Assembly: GCA_964397555.1 (NCBI GenBank)
Contig: CAYNJF010000032.1
Coordinates: forward strand, 1 to 26,612
Origin: CAYNJF01 sp964397555
Lineage (GTDB): Bacteria > Pseudomonadota > Gammaproteobacteria > Berkiellales > Berkiellaceae
DNA length: 26,612 nucleotides
Reading direction: 5' to 3'
Below, piece after piece: positions 14,950-23,234 of the stretch (within the stretch, counting starts at the first letter, position 1; every line of letters begins with the position of its first letter). Under the pieces are notes generated by a model that was not told where the DNA came from, searched no databases, and saw only the letters and a program-made list of their open reading frames with translations. A program made the translations under genes and the position numbers.

Positions 14950-16479
14950 TTACGGGTTCGACCAATCCAGAGATTCAATGCTAGAGAAGTCAACTCGAGA
15001 GCCATCTTCAAATTGCAGTGAGCCTGTGGCCGATGACTGAAATGCTTTCGTGAAAATATCAAAGTCTTTATTTGATTGCAGAAGAATCGATTCGCCTAAA
15101 TCTGTTTCGAGAATCCAATCATTGGGGGTGTTTTGCGTGACAGACACGATGGTAGCATCAAGTTCGATGATGTCCGTCCATCCACCACCTTGAATGGTAT
15201 CCATGCCGTCACTTTGCCCAACGTGAAAGGTGTCGTTACCAGAACCACCGGACATGATATCGTTACCTTGCCCACCACGAATATGATCATTGCCGCTTCC
15301 GCCTAGAATGTAATCGTTTCCTTGCCCACCGTAAAGCAGATCGTCACCTGAGCCACCGGATAACACATCATGACCTTGCTCGCCCCACAGCGTATCATTA
15401 CCCTGGTTGCCTGAAAGCCCATCATCATCATTGCCACCGAACAAAACATCGTCACCACGGCCACCTAAAAGCGAATCTTCACCCTCTTCACCAAACAGCT
15501 GATCTTGACCGTGATCCCCTCTTAAATTATCACCTCCAACCCCTCCGTAGATTTGATCATCACCATCATTACCTCGTATGAAATCATTCCCTTCTTGGCC
15601 AAACAAAGCATCGTTGCCATCCCCTCCAAAGAGCCTGTCATTACCAAGGCCTCCTTCAAGGCGATCATCCCCTTGCTCACCAAACAAACGATCATTCCCT
15701 TGTTCTCCATACAAAACATCCTGACCAAAGCCACCATAAGCTCGATCATTGCCCGTTCCTGCAAAAATCTCGTCGTCACCCGCCTCGCCTGAAAGATGGT
15801 CATTGCCTTCAAAACCTTGTATGCGGTCGTCGTGATCTCCGGCTCGAATGACATCCCCCGACTCAAAACCTCGTATCCAGTCTCTTGTATCCGTCCCAAT
15901 CAGCAAGTCACGCTGAGGAGTCCCATCAATGAAGTTCCACTCATCGACAGGCTCTTCCGTCACAGGTACCTCTTCAGTTGTCACCTCAATGCGACGAAAT
16001 TGATCATAAAGATCATCGGCGGCATTTTGCGCATCATAAAAGGCGTTCAAAGATGCAGCCTCAGAAACATTTAAAGATTGGACATTGGGGCTGGTAATGG
16101 CAGTTTGATAAAACTGGGTGCTTACCGTCGAACTCTCTTGCAATGGCTGAACCGGTTCGAGCGTTGACAAGCTCAAAGCGCTCTTTACTAAAACTGGTAT
16201 TGAAGATGAACTTGGATTAAAGGTTTCGCTAAGAATCAAATACTCAGGAGCAATCAGAGCGCCACCTTGAGTACGCTCATAGCCTAGCCCTAGTTGATCA
16301 ATGGTTGATGATATTAATTGAATGGCTGAATATTGATCCAAGCCACCATCAGCGAACAACTCAGCTTGATACGATGAAATAGGCAAAAAATCTTGCTCTC
16401 CCGAATTGCTGCTTTGCATAATAATTTCTTGATACGAAAGCGCTTGGGCATATTGGTCTTCATGAATCCCATTCAGCAA
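14950..16479 (-). CDS. RTX calcium-binding protein, predicted type I secretion substrate
   Basis: The 509-residue acidic protein has an unrecognised N-terminal region (1-200) without signal peptide or enzyme motif, then about 23 RTX nonapeptides (209-415), then a 94-residue C-terminal region ending DFSSIESLDWSNP. RTX repeats bind calcium after export and fold into a beta roll, and the C-terminus normally carries the secretion signal. The two ABC genes and the HlyD-like gene are divergent from it, 124 bases away, and probably export it. The start is TTG at 16477-16479 with GGGG seven bases upstream; nearby ATGs are out of frame and the first in-frame ATG is codon 21. With no catalytic domain recognised, it may be an adhesin, matrix or surface-layer protein. 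Confidence 0.9.
   Translation of the reverse strand: MLNGIHEDQYAQALSYQEIIMQSSNSGEQDFLPISSYQAELFADGGLDQYSAIQLISSTIDQLGLGYERTQGGALIAPEYLILSETFNPSSSSIPVLVKSALSLSTLEPVQPLQESSTVSTQFYQTAITSPNVQSLNVSEAASLNAFYDAQNAADDLYDQFRRIEVTTEEVPVTEEPVDEWNFIDGTPQRDLLIGTDTRDWIRGFESGDVIRAGDHDDRIQGFEGNDHLSGEAGDDEIFAGTGNDRAYGGFGQDVLYGEQGNDRLFGEQGDDRLEGGLGNDRLFGGDGNDALFGQEGNDFIRGNDGDDQIYGGVGGDNLRGDHGQDQLFGEEGEDSLLGGRGDDVLFGGNDDDGLSGNQGNDTLWGEQGHDVLSGGSGDDLLYGGQGNDYILGGSGNDHIRGGQGNDIMSGGSGNDTFHVGQSDGMDTIQGGGWTDIIELDATIVSVTQNTPNDWILETDLGESILLQSNKDFDIFTKAFQSSATGSLQFEDGSRVDFSSIESLDWSNP
15235..15855 (-). repeat. 23 uninterrupted RTX nonapeptide-coding repeats
   Basis: The 621-base tract encodes 23 successive nine-residue units of pattern D-x-[LI]-x-G-x-x-G-[ND], with no insertion or phase break; examples are DRLFGGDGN and DVLSGGSGD. 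DNA copies have diverged, especially at third positions, so the array is old rather than freshly duplicated. It is protein-coding, not CRISPR. Confidence 0.94.
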
Positions 16480-16516
16480 AATAGATCCCCTATCCTTAGA
16501 TGATGCATCGCATAAT

Positions 16517-16546
16517 CTGACCTATTATTTCTATAAAGTATATAAC
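16517..16546 (+). promoter_or_regulatory. Candidate promoter of the type I secretion operon
   Basis: CTGACC (16517-16522) and TATAAC (16541-16546), 18 bases apart, lie in the AT-rich divergent gap. A leftward promoter for the RTX gene must also lie here, but I cannot place it with confidence. Confidence 0.35.
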
Positions 16547-16603
16547 AGTATTAGTTGGTGAACTACAATTACCTTATTGAATTGTGTCTACCGTAAGTTG
16601 AAT

Positions 16604-18271
16604 ATGGCAAGAGGCCCTAGATTACTAAAGTTATCCGCAAAAGAGTGGCTACCAGGTCCTGATATCTGGGTAGGGCTTGTGCTATCAACCATATTTATCA
16701 ACATTCTCTCGCTCGTCTTCCCACTGGCGCTGCTACAAGTTTATGATCGCATTATTCCAAGTGGTGGTACGCAAACTCTGGTATACCTTATTTTAGCGGT
16801 GATTGGGGCCATGCTGATCGAAATGCTACTCAAGTTAGCTAGAAATTTTGTCAGTACATGGGGAGATGCTCGTTTGACGTACAAAAGTTCAACGAGAGCC
16901 TTTGAGCATCTGTTGCATACTCAATTAAACGAGTATGAAAAAGCAGGACCAGGGGTTCACTTGGAGCGCATCAACTCCCTTAACCGTGTTAAAGACTTTT
17001 ATGGGGGCCAGGCCCTAACGACGCTCATTGATTTGCCCTTTATACTCTTGTTCGTTGCCGTTTTAGGGTACATTCATCCGTATATGATGCTCGTTCCGAT
17101 GTTCATGGTTTGCCTATCTGGAATTACCGCAAGATACACAGCAAGAGAAATTTACGGTAGCATCAAGCAGCAATCAAGTACGCTTGAGAAAAAAATTAAT
17201 TTCATCATTGAAACCCTGAGTGGCATCCATACCATTAAATCACTGGGCATGGAAAACGTGATGCTGCGTCGATATGAAAGATTGCAAAACAATGCCACGT
17301 TCGAGGACTACGAGTATGGCAAAAACAGTGCTGCAATCGTAAGAATCAGCCAAGTCATGTCTCAATTGACCATTCTTTTGGTTGTGATTATTGGGGCACT
17401 TCAAGTACTGGGCCAAGAAATGACTCCTGGTGCTGTTGCTGCTTGCATTTTGCTCTCTACTCGTTGTGTCCAACCCATGATTAAAGCCATGCACCTTTGG
17501 GCAAGGTTTCAATTGGTCAAAAATACCGAAGAGAATAATGAACGTATCCTTAGTTTACCTAGAATCGATACTGGAACCGTATCATCCGACATCAAAGAGG
17601 GTAAAATTGAGTTTAAGGACGTGTGCTTTTGTGATAACAAAGAAGACCGACCACTTCTTGATAAAACCAACTTTACTATTGAGCATGGTGACATTATCCA
17701 TTTAGACGGCCCCTCTTCTAGTGCTAAAACGGCATTATTGCTGCTTATCAAAGGGATCAATCAACCTCAGCAGGGTCAGGTACTCATACAAGATACGCCT
17801 GTTGTTTCGTACGACCCAACCCTCCTTGGTGAAAGGGTGACCTACATGGCCCAAAATGGCGTCTTATTTCAGGGCTCCATTTTAGAGAACATGACCCTAT
17901 TTAGAAATCAGCAGTTGGGGGCTAAGGCCAAAGATCTCGCAGAAAAACTAAATCTAGACTCTGTGATTGAACAAATGCCCCAAGGCTACGATACCAAAAT
18001 CGGTAAAGGTGCGATTGATTTAGTGTCTAAAGGGATTGCTCAGCGGATCACCTTATTACGATGTTTAATTCATGATCCTAGCATCATCTTATTTGATGAA
18101 GCCAACTCAGCGATTGACATGAAAGCCGATGATCATATTCGAAGATTGTTCGAAAGCTATCAAGGTAAAAAAACCATTATTTTAGTGACCAATCGTCCGT
18201 CTTTACAGCGGATTGCAACAAGAAGGATTGTGTTGACTGAATCGACTATCGTTGAGAGGCCTCTAACATGA
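16604..18271 (+). CDS. Type I secretion ABC protein with degenerate ATPase motifs
   Basis: The 555-residue half-transporter has an N-terminal ABC membrane domain with about six helices and a C-terminal nucleotide-binding domain. It resembles the LapB/PrtD/HlyB group but lacks an N-terminal C39-like domain. Motifs are abnormal: Walker A is GPSSSAKT (17708-17731) instead of GxxGxGK[ST], the signature is VSKGI (18023-18037) instead of LSGGQ, and the H-loop His is Asn (LVTNRP, 18191-18193). The Q loop (YMAQNG) and Walker B (IILFDEANSAID) are kept. The frame is intact, so it is maintained rather than decayed. It overlaps the next ABC gene by four bases (ATGA), suggesting coupled translation and a heterodimer. 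The start is uncertain: ATG at 16604 or TTG at 16577, both with weak ribosome binding sites. Confidence 0.9.
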   Translation: MARGPRLLKLSAKEWLPGPDIWVGLVLSTIFINILSLVFPLALLQVYDRIIPSGGTQTLVYLILAVIGAMLIEMLLKLARNFVSTWGDARLTYKSSTRAFEHLLHTQLNEYEKAGPGVHLERINSLNRVKDFYGGQALTTLIDLPFILLFVAVLGYIHPYMMLVPMFMVCLSGITARYTAREIYGSIKQQSSTLEKKINFIIETLSGIHTIKSLGMENVMLRRYERLQNNATFEDYEYGKNSAAIVRISQVMSQLTILLVVIIGALQVLGQEMTPGAVAACILLSTRCVQPMIKAMHLWARFQLVKNTEENNERILSLPRIDTGTVSSDIKEGKIEFKDVCFCDNKEDRPLLDKTNFTIEHGDIIHLDGPSSSAKTALLLLIKGINQPQQGQVLIQDTPVVSYDPTLLGERVTYMAQNGVLFQGSILENMTLFRNQQLGAKAKDLAEKLNLDSVIEQMPQGYDTKIGKGAIDLVSKGIAQRITLLRCLIHDPSIILFDEANSAIDMKADDHIRRLFESYQGKKTIILVTNRPSLQRIATRRIVLTESTIVERPLT

Positions 18272-20400
18272 AATTAGATTCAAGCCTACTCACCAAAGCC
18301 TACCGAGATGACTTGTCAGAGTTTTTTGATCATGACAGTGAGTTTTTGCATTTGCTAGAACCGCTTTTGATTTCTCTGGGCTGGCCTGGTCACTTCAAAC
18401 AATTGGTCGAGGCACTGCCGCATTATGCCAAGGCTCTGGATTTAACCTTGTTCCGTAATGTCATGGCGACGTTGAACTATAAAAGCGAAAAGGTTCATCT
18501 GAGTGTCGAGGATTTAGTTGATCCCTTGTTGCCTGGCCTTTTAGTCCCCAAAGATAAGGCTGCCATGATCATCATGGAAATCCATGGCAATGATGCATTC
18601 GTGTTTGATTCTCAAACCCGCTCCTATCAACTTATCCCAACACAGGGGCTCAAAGGAGACTTCTACTATTTCAAAGTGATTGATGAACAAACAGAAACAC
18701 GTGGTACCAAAGGATGGTTTGGAAAGAGCTTACTTCGATTTAAAACTCATGTGATGCAAATCTTCTTCATTTCCTTGTTGATCAACATCTTCACGCTTGC
18801 TACACCATTGTTTATTATGATGACTTTTGACTGGGTATTTACAGGACAAAGTGTTCTTTTACTTTTTCAACTTAGTCTTGGAATGATGATCATCGTTGGT
18901 GCCTCTTACGCCCTTAACGTTTTGAGAGCGAACATACTCGCCTACATCAGTGCCCGATTGGACATTACCATGGGGGATGCTATTTTAGAACGGATTCTCT
19001 TTCTGGCTCCAAGTTATACAGAAAACGCACCGTTAGGGGCTCAAGTTGCACGCATCAAAGATTTTGATTCCATACGAGAGTTTATCTCAACGCCTTTTTT
19101 AAGTGCAGTCTTCGAACTCCCCTTTTCAATTTTGTTCTTAGGGCTTATTTGGTATCTTGCTGGACCAGTGGTACTTATCCCAGTTCTTATGGTTATTCTT
19201 TATATGACTATTTATGCGATGCTAAACCCCAAGATCGATAACTCGATGCTCAAAAGTGCCAAAGCAAACTCTGATAAGCAAGAGTTTCAAATTGAAACTC
19301 TATCCCACATGAGAACCATTCGATTTTTTGGCACTCAAAAGCAATGGCAGTCACGGTATGAGAAAAAAGCAGCCGATGCTATTTTTAGTGATTTCATCGC
19401 TTCCATGTTGACCTCGACACTTAACACGCTATCCGAGACCATCATGATGATTGCGGGGCTGCTCGTCATTGGGTTTGGTGTGGTCGGTGTCATTGATGGC
19501 TCCATGAGTATAGGAGCTTTGATTGCTACGATGATGCTCGTGTGGAGAGTACTGTCGCCACTGAAAACCTTTTTTTCTATGTTGCCACGCATTGATCAAG
19601 TATTTAATAGCATTAAGCAAGTGAATTTATTAATGAAGTTGCCTATTGAGCATAACCCTCATTCCATTGCCTCCCCGGTTGATTTTCAAACAGGTGCCGT
19701 TGAATTCTCGAGGGTATCGTTTCGTTACCGCCAAGATATGCTACCAACCTTGTTAGGCATTAACTTCAGCATTAAGCAAGGAGAGCTTGTTGCCATCTGT
19801 GGTCAAAACGGCGCAGGTAAATCTACTTTACTCAAACTCATTGTAAATTTATACCCAATTCAGGCTGGGAACATCTTTATCGATCACATTAACACGCGTC
19901 AGATCGATGTGATTGCTTTACGTAAATCCATCGCTTATATGCCTCAAGAAACCAATCTTTTCTTTGGAACCATTGCTCAAAACTTTAAGTTCTCTGAGCC
20001 ACTGGCTACCGAGCAGGATATGATTGATGCCGCTAAAAAAGCAGGTGTGCTAGAGGAAATCATGGCACTTCCAAAACAGTTTCAAACCCGCATTGAAGAG
20101 TTCTCAAATGAGAACTTATCGCGCTCTTTTATCAAAAAGATTTCATTGGCAAGAACCTTTCTAAAGAACTCACCGGTGATATTGCTTGACGAGCCAACCA
20201 ATGACTTGGATAACGAAGCGACAGAACGCTTTATGGCATCCTTAGAAGAGCTCAAAGGCAAACACACCATCATCGTGGTCACACATAGACCCGCGTTGAT
20301 GAAAACGGCTGATCGAATTTTATACATCGAGCAAGGACAATTGCTGTTAAATGGTCCTACCAAAGATGTTTTACCTAAAATACCGATGGGGTTATTGTGA
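18268..20400 (+). CDS. Type I secretion ABC protein with C39-like N-terminal domain
   Basis: The 710-residue protein has an N-terminal domain (about 1-150; VPKDKAAMIIMEIHGNDAF then FVFDSQTRSYQLIP) resembling the inactive C39-like domain that docks unfolded substrate in HlyB-type exporters, with no catalytic Cys motif. Six membrane helices follow (about 160-430), then the ATPase domain. Walker A GQNGAGKS (512-519), Q loop YMPQETN, Walker B VILLDEPTNDLD and the H-loop His673 are normal. The signature is LSRSF (617-621, 20116-20130) where LSGGQ is expected. It is translationally coupled to the first ABC gene (ATGA overlap) and to the HlyD-like gene (one-base overlap). It is the better candidate for the ATP-binding half of a heterodimer. 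Confidence 0.93.
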   Translation: MKLDSSLLTKAYRDDLSEFFDHDSEFLHLLEPLLISLGWPGHFKQLVEALPHYAKALDLTLFRNVMATLNYKSEKVHLSVEDLVDPLLPGLLVPKDKAAMIIMEIHGNDAFVFDSQTRSYQLIPTQGLKGDFYYFKVIDEQTETRGTKGWFGKSLLRFKTHVMQIFFISLLINIFTLATPLFIMMTFDWVFTGQSVLLLFQLSLGMMIIVGASYALNVLRANILAYISARLDITMGDAILERILFLAPSYTENAPLGAQVARIKDFDSIREFISTPFLSAVFELPFSILFLGLIWYLAGPVVLIPVLMVILYMTIYAMLNPKIDNSMLKSAKANSDKQEFQIETLSHMRTIRFFGTQKQWQSRYEKKAADAIFSDFIASMLTSTLNTLSETIMMIAGLLVIGFGVVGVIDGSMSIGALIATMMLVWRVLSPLKTFFSMLPRIDQVFNSIKQVNLLMKLPIEHNPHSIASPVDFQTGAVEFSRVSFRYRQDMLPTLLGINFSIKQGELVAICGQNGAGKSTLLKLIVNLYPIQAGNIFIDHINTRQIDVIALRKSIAYMPQETNLFFGTIAQNFKFSEPLATEQDMIDAAKKAGVLEEIMALPKQFQTRIEEFSNENLSRSFIKKISLARTFLKNSPVILLDEPTNDLDNEATERFMASLEELKGKHTIIVVTHRPALMKTADRILYIEQGQLLLNGPTKDVLPKIPMGLL

Positions 20401-21773
20401 TGAGTGAAACACCCAAAGCGACAAAACTAATTCATGAGCATCGCAAGCTTCAACATTTACTGTTGAGCTCGGCACTGGAAGAATCCGGCTCACCTAAGAT
20501 CGTCTTTTCTATGATTGTTTGCTCGTGCTCGATTGTTGTCCTTTTGTTTTTATGGGCTCTGATGACCCGCATTCCAGAAGTCTCTACCGCAAGTGGCGTT
20601 GTCATTCCACGTTCTGAAATCCCAGTGGTTCAACATCTTGAAGGGGGCATCATTGCCAAGGTCTTAGCCAGTGATGGCCAGATGGTTGAGCAAGGCGACC
20701 CCGTGTTTATTCTTTCCCCGGCTCAATCCATCGCCCAATTAAAGCGTTTGCGTACAAACGCATTTACGCTTAATTTAGACTTACTGCGCTTGGACAGCAC
20801 CATTGCCGGTGAAGAGCTTACTTGGTCCAAAATTGAGCAAGCACTTGAAGCCCCTGCTCATATGGACAGAGCGGATTATAAGAAGTTAGGTGATAATGCC
20901 ATTTTCCTTCAAAAGCATGCTAATGAAAGCGATCATCATGAGCAGCTAGTTTTGAAATCTCGCATCGATCAGCTTGAAAACGAAATTCAAAACTTGACTT
21001 ACCAAAAAGAAAATCTTGCTGTGCGCAAAACAAACTTAGATGAACAAGTGAAGATGCATGAAAAGCTCAATAAGAAGCAAGCGGTTTCTCGTGTCATGCT
21101 TTTGAATACGAATGAGCGCTATGGTGAAATTCAATCAGACTATCTTGAGGTGGATGGGTTGCTTCAATCGTCTAAGAACAGCCTTATTGAGGCCAAAGAA
21201 ACTTTGACCAACCTTAAAGCTCAAGTCAACGAAGAGGTTTATCGCGAGCGACTTAATGTCAACAAAGAGTTACTTGAGGTTCAAGACTCTATTGAGGCCG
21301 CCCAAGACAGAGTTCAGCGCTTGACGGTAATATCTCCAGTCAAAGGGACGATCAAAGGGTTAACCCTGGATGTAGGCTCTGTGATTCCTCCAGGCGGGGT
21401 TTTGTTTGAGGTAGTGCCCATGGATGAAGACTTGATGGTTGAAGCACGACTAAGCCCAAAAGAGATTGGTCACGTCAGTATCGGCGATGAAGCCATCATA
21501 AAAGTCTCTGCCTACAACTTTTCTCGATACGGTCATGTCTATGGGGTTTTGGAGCATTTGTCTGCCTCAACTTTCATTGGGGAAGATGGGGCACCTTACT
21601 ATGAGGCTAAGATAAAACTCTTGTCGAAGCATTTAGGTGAGGATGAAATGGCGAACCGGGTGATGCCTGGGATGACCGTCTCTGCAGACATCATCACCGG
21701 TAAAAAGTCGTTGTTGAGCTATCTTCTTAAGCCGGTAAAATCCACAGCTCAAGAAGCGTTCAGGGAGCGGTAA
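20400..21773 (+). CDS. HlyD-family membrane fusion protein of type I secretion
   Basis: The 457-residue periplasmic adaptor has a cytoplasmic tail, one membrane helix (about 34-55), then a lipoyl/biotinyl half-motif (VVIPRSEIPVVQHLEGGIIA). A long alpha-helical hairpin (about 150-310, rich in heptads) follows, then the second lipoyl half (VISPVKGTIKGLTLDVGSVI) and a beta-barrel domain with EARLSPKEIGHVSIGDEA. It links the inner-membrane ABC pair to an outer-membrane TolC-like channel, which is not in this window. I chose the ATG at 20400, overlapping the preceding stop as TGATG; GTG at 20397 is possible. It is the last gene of the operon, meeting a convergent gene end to end. Confidence 0.94.
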   Translation: MSETPKATKLIHEHRKLQHLLLSSALEESGSPKIVFSMIVCSCSIVVLLFLWALMTRIPEVSTASGVVIPRSEIPVVQHLEGGIIAKVLASDGQMVEQGDPVFILSPAQSIAQLKRLRTNAFTLNLDLLRLDSTIAGEELTWSKIEQALEAPAHMDRADYKKLGDNAIFLQKHANESDHHEQLVLKSRIDQLENEIQNLTYQKENLAVRKTNLDEQVKMHEKLNKKQAVSRVMLLNTNERYGEIQSDYLEVDGLLQSSKNSLIEAKETLTNLKAQVNEEVYRERLNVNKELLEVQDSIEAAQDRVQRLTVISPVKGTIKGLTLDVGSVIPPGGVLFEVVPMDEDLMVEARLSPKEIGHVSIGDEAIIKVSAYNFSRYGHVYGVLEHLSASTFIGEDGAPYYEAKIKLLSKHLGEDEMANRVMPGMTVSADIITGKKSLLSYLLKPVKSTAQEAFRER

Positions 21774-22178
21774 TTAGCCGTTGACTCGCTTTTGAAGCTC
21801 AAGCTTGAAGTCTAAAACTGCTTTTGAGAAGGCCATGGTGCCATCTTCAGTTTGATCAAGCCCCACAAACTTACCCATGGTGTTGGTTAATACGCGATCG
21901 GCAATGATCTCCAAAGCTTGTGCTTTTTCCAAATCAGTCCCATGATGACCTTTGGACTCGATTTGTGAGACTAAGTGGGAAAGTATCTGATCATTCATCC
22001 TGCGTTTTGAAGCATCATTCTGTGTTCTTTTTTCCACAATATCATGCAAGGTATCGATAAATTGCTGGGTTTCAGGCCAGAATTGAGCTGGTGTGCTGCC
22101 AGACCCCTTCGCCTTAGAGGCATCTGAACGAAAAAACCCAAGAATCCGCTGGAATAAAGAACGTTGAGAGTTGGCCAT
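21774..22178 (-). CDS. Unrecognised soluble protein, 134 aa
   Basis: I do not recognise a family. The protein starts with a short basic, aromatic segment (MANSQRSLFQRILGFFRSDA), amphipathic and possibly membrane-associating, then has a Ser/Gly-rich linker and a charged alpha-helical region from about residue 35 to the end. There are no Cys or enzyme motifs. The ATG at 22176-22178 has GGGGG about six bases upstream. Its stop codon abuts the convergent HlyD-like stop with no gap and no terminator between them, so the two transcripts overlap. It is not obviously part of the galU operon, which is on the same strand but upstream and is followed by a hairpin. Confidence 0.78.
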   Translation of the reverse strand: MANSQRSLFQRILGFFRSDASKAKGSGSTPAQFWPETQQFIDTLHDIVEKRTQNDASKRRMNDQILSHLVSQIESKGHHGTDLEKAQALEIIADRVLTNTMGKFVGLDQTEDGTMAFSKAVLDFKLELQKRVNG

Positions 22179-22298
22179 AATGTGCCCCCGATCGTTGAAT
22201 ACTTAATTCATAGTACAACAAATTAGTTAGTAGATATACTGGATGAATGCTTGCTCGCAACGCTGATTTTTTGCACAGAGAGCACTCGCATACCAAGC

Positions 22299-22323
22299 AA
22301 ATGTCCAGCTAGGCTGGACATTT
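22299..22323 (-). terminator. Hairpin terminator after galU
   Basis: AAATGTCCAGC and GCTGGACATTT form a perfect 11-bp stem with a three-base loop, starting five bases after the galU stop. The trailing T-run is only TTT, so termination may be moderate. Confidence 0.6.
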
Positions 22324-22328
22324 ATAGT

Positions 22329-23225
22329 TTAGTCGACAAATGCGAGTTCTTCTCGATATTGCTCTTGAAGAAAGCGGGTGAACTCATGCTTGACTTCGGG
22401 GTGTTCAAGTCCAAGAGCGACCGATGCTTTGAGGTAGCCCAGTTTGGAACCACAATCGTAGCGAGTTCCGGAGAACTCCAGTGCCATGACGCCTTTTTGT
22501 TGAATCAATTGAGCAATGGCATCCGTTAATTGGATCTCACTGCCGGCTCCAGGCCTTAACGTCTGAAGGTGGTCAAAAATATCAGGGTTGAGGATATAAC
22601 GTCCGACTACCCCTAAATCAGAAGGCGCTTGGGCTGGAGATGGCTTTTCGACAATAGAGAGGGCTGAGCCGACCCCATGCCAAGGCTCTTTGATGTCCAC
22701 AACCCCGTATTTGTCGGACTCTCTTCGTTCAATTTGTTGAACCGCAACCACACTTAAACCACTGTCATCATAGACACTCAGCATTTGTTGAAGGCATGGT
22801 TGAGTGGGACTAACGATCAAGTCATCGGCCAAGAGCACCGCAAAGGGTTCATCGTTGACGACTTCTTTGGCGCAAAGCACGGCATGACCAAGTCCTTTGG
22901 CTTGAGCCTGTCGCACATAGATGCAAGAAACCCCCTCGGGGACAATGTTTTGAACTTGACTCAATAAATCGTATTTGCCCTGCTCTTTAAGCTTATGCTC
23001 AAGCTCAAAGTTGTCATCAAAATGATCTTCGATGGCACGCTTAGAGCTTGATGTCACGAAGATAAGTTCGGTAATGCCAGCGCTAATAGCCTCCTCGACC
23101 GCGTATTGAATCAAGGGCTTATCCACCACCGGTAGCATTTCTTTCGGGTTAGCTTTGGTGGCAGGAAGAAATCGCGTACCTAGACCGGCTACGGGGAAAA
23201 CAGCTTTTCTGACAATCGGTTCCAT
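22329..23225 (-). CDS. galU: UTP-glucose-1-phosphate uridylyltransferase
   Basis: The 298-residue cytoplasmic enzyme makes UDP-glucose from UTP and glucose-1-phosphate. The nucleotide-binding signature GLGTRFLPATKANPKEMLP, the metal-binding LLADDL segment, KYGVVDI and SIVEKPSPAQAP are typical of bacterial GalU, and the length fits (about 295). AGGAAC precedes the ATG at 23223-23225. The gene starts nine bases after the dehydratase stop and is last in the pyrF-to-galU transcript. UDP-glucose feeds glycan, LPS core and trehalose synthesis, consistent with its neighbours. Confidence 0.97.
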   Translation of the reverse strand: MEPIVRKAVFPVAGLGTRFLPATKANPKEMLPVVDKPLIQYAVEEAISAGITELIFVTSSSKRAIEDHFDDNFELEHKLKEQGKYDLLSQVQNIVPEGVSCIYVRQAQAKGLGHAVLCAKEVVNDEPFAVLLADDLIVSPTQPCLQQMLSVYDDSGLSVVAVQQIERRESDKYGVVDIKEPWHGVGSALSIVEKPSPAQAPSDLGVVGRYILNPDIFDHLQTLRPGAGSEIQLTDAIAQLIQQKGVMALEFSGTRYDCGSKLGYLKASVALGLEHPEVKHEFTRFLQEQYREELAFVD

Positions 23226-23234
23226 GTGATGTTC

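Noticed and set aside
15235..15855. Regular short repeats resembling a CRISPR array
   Set aside because: They are in-frame nonapeptide codons with diverged DNA and no constant repeat or unique spacers.
16604..18271. ABC1 as a decaying pseudogene
   Set aside because: The frame is intact, coupled to the next gene, and keeps Walker B, the Q loop and membrane helices; motif changes alone do not show decay.
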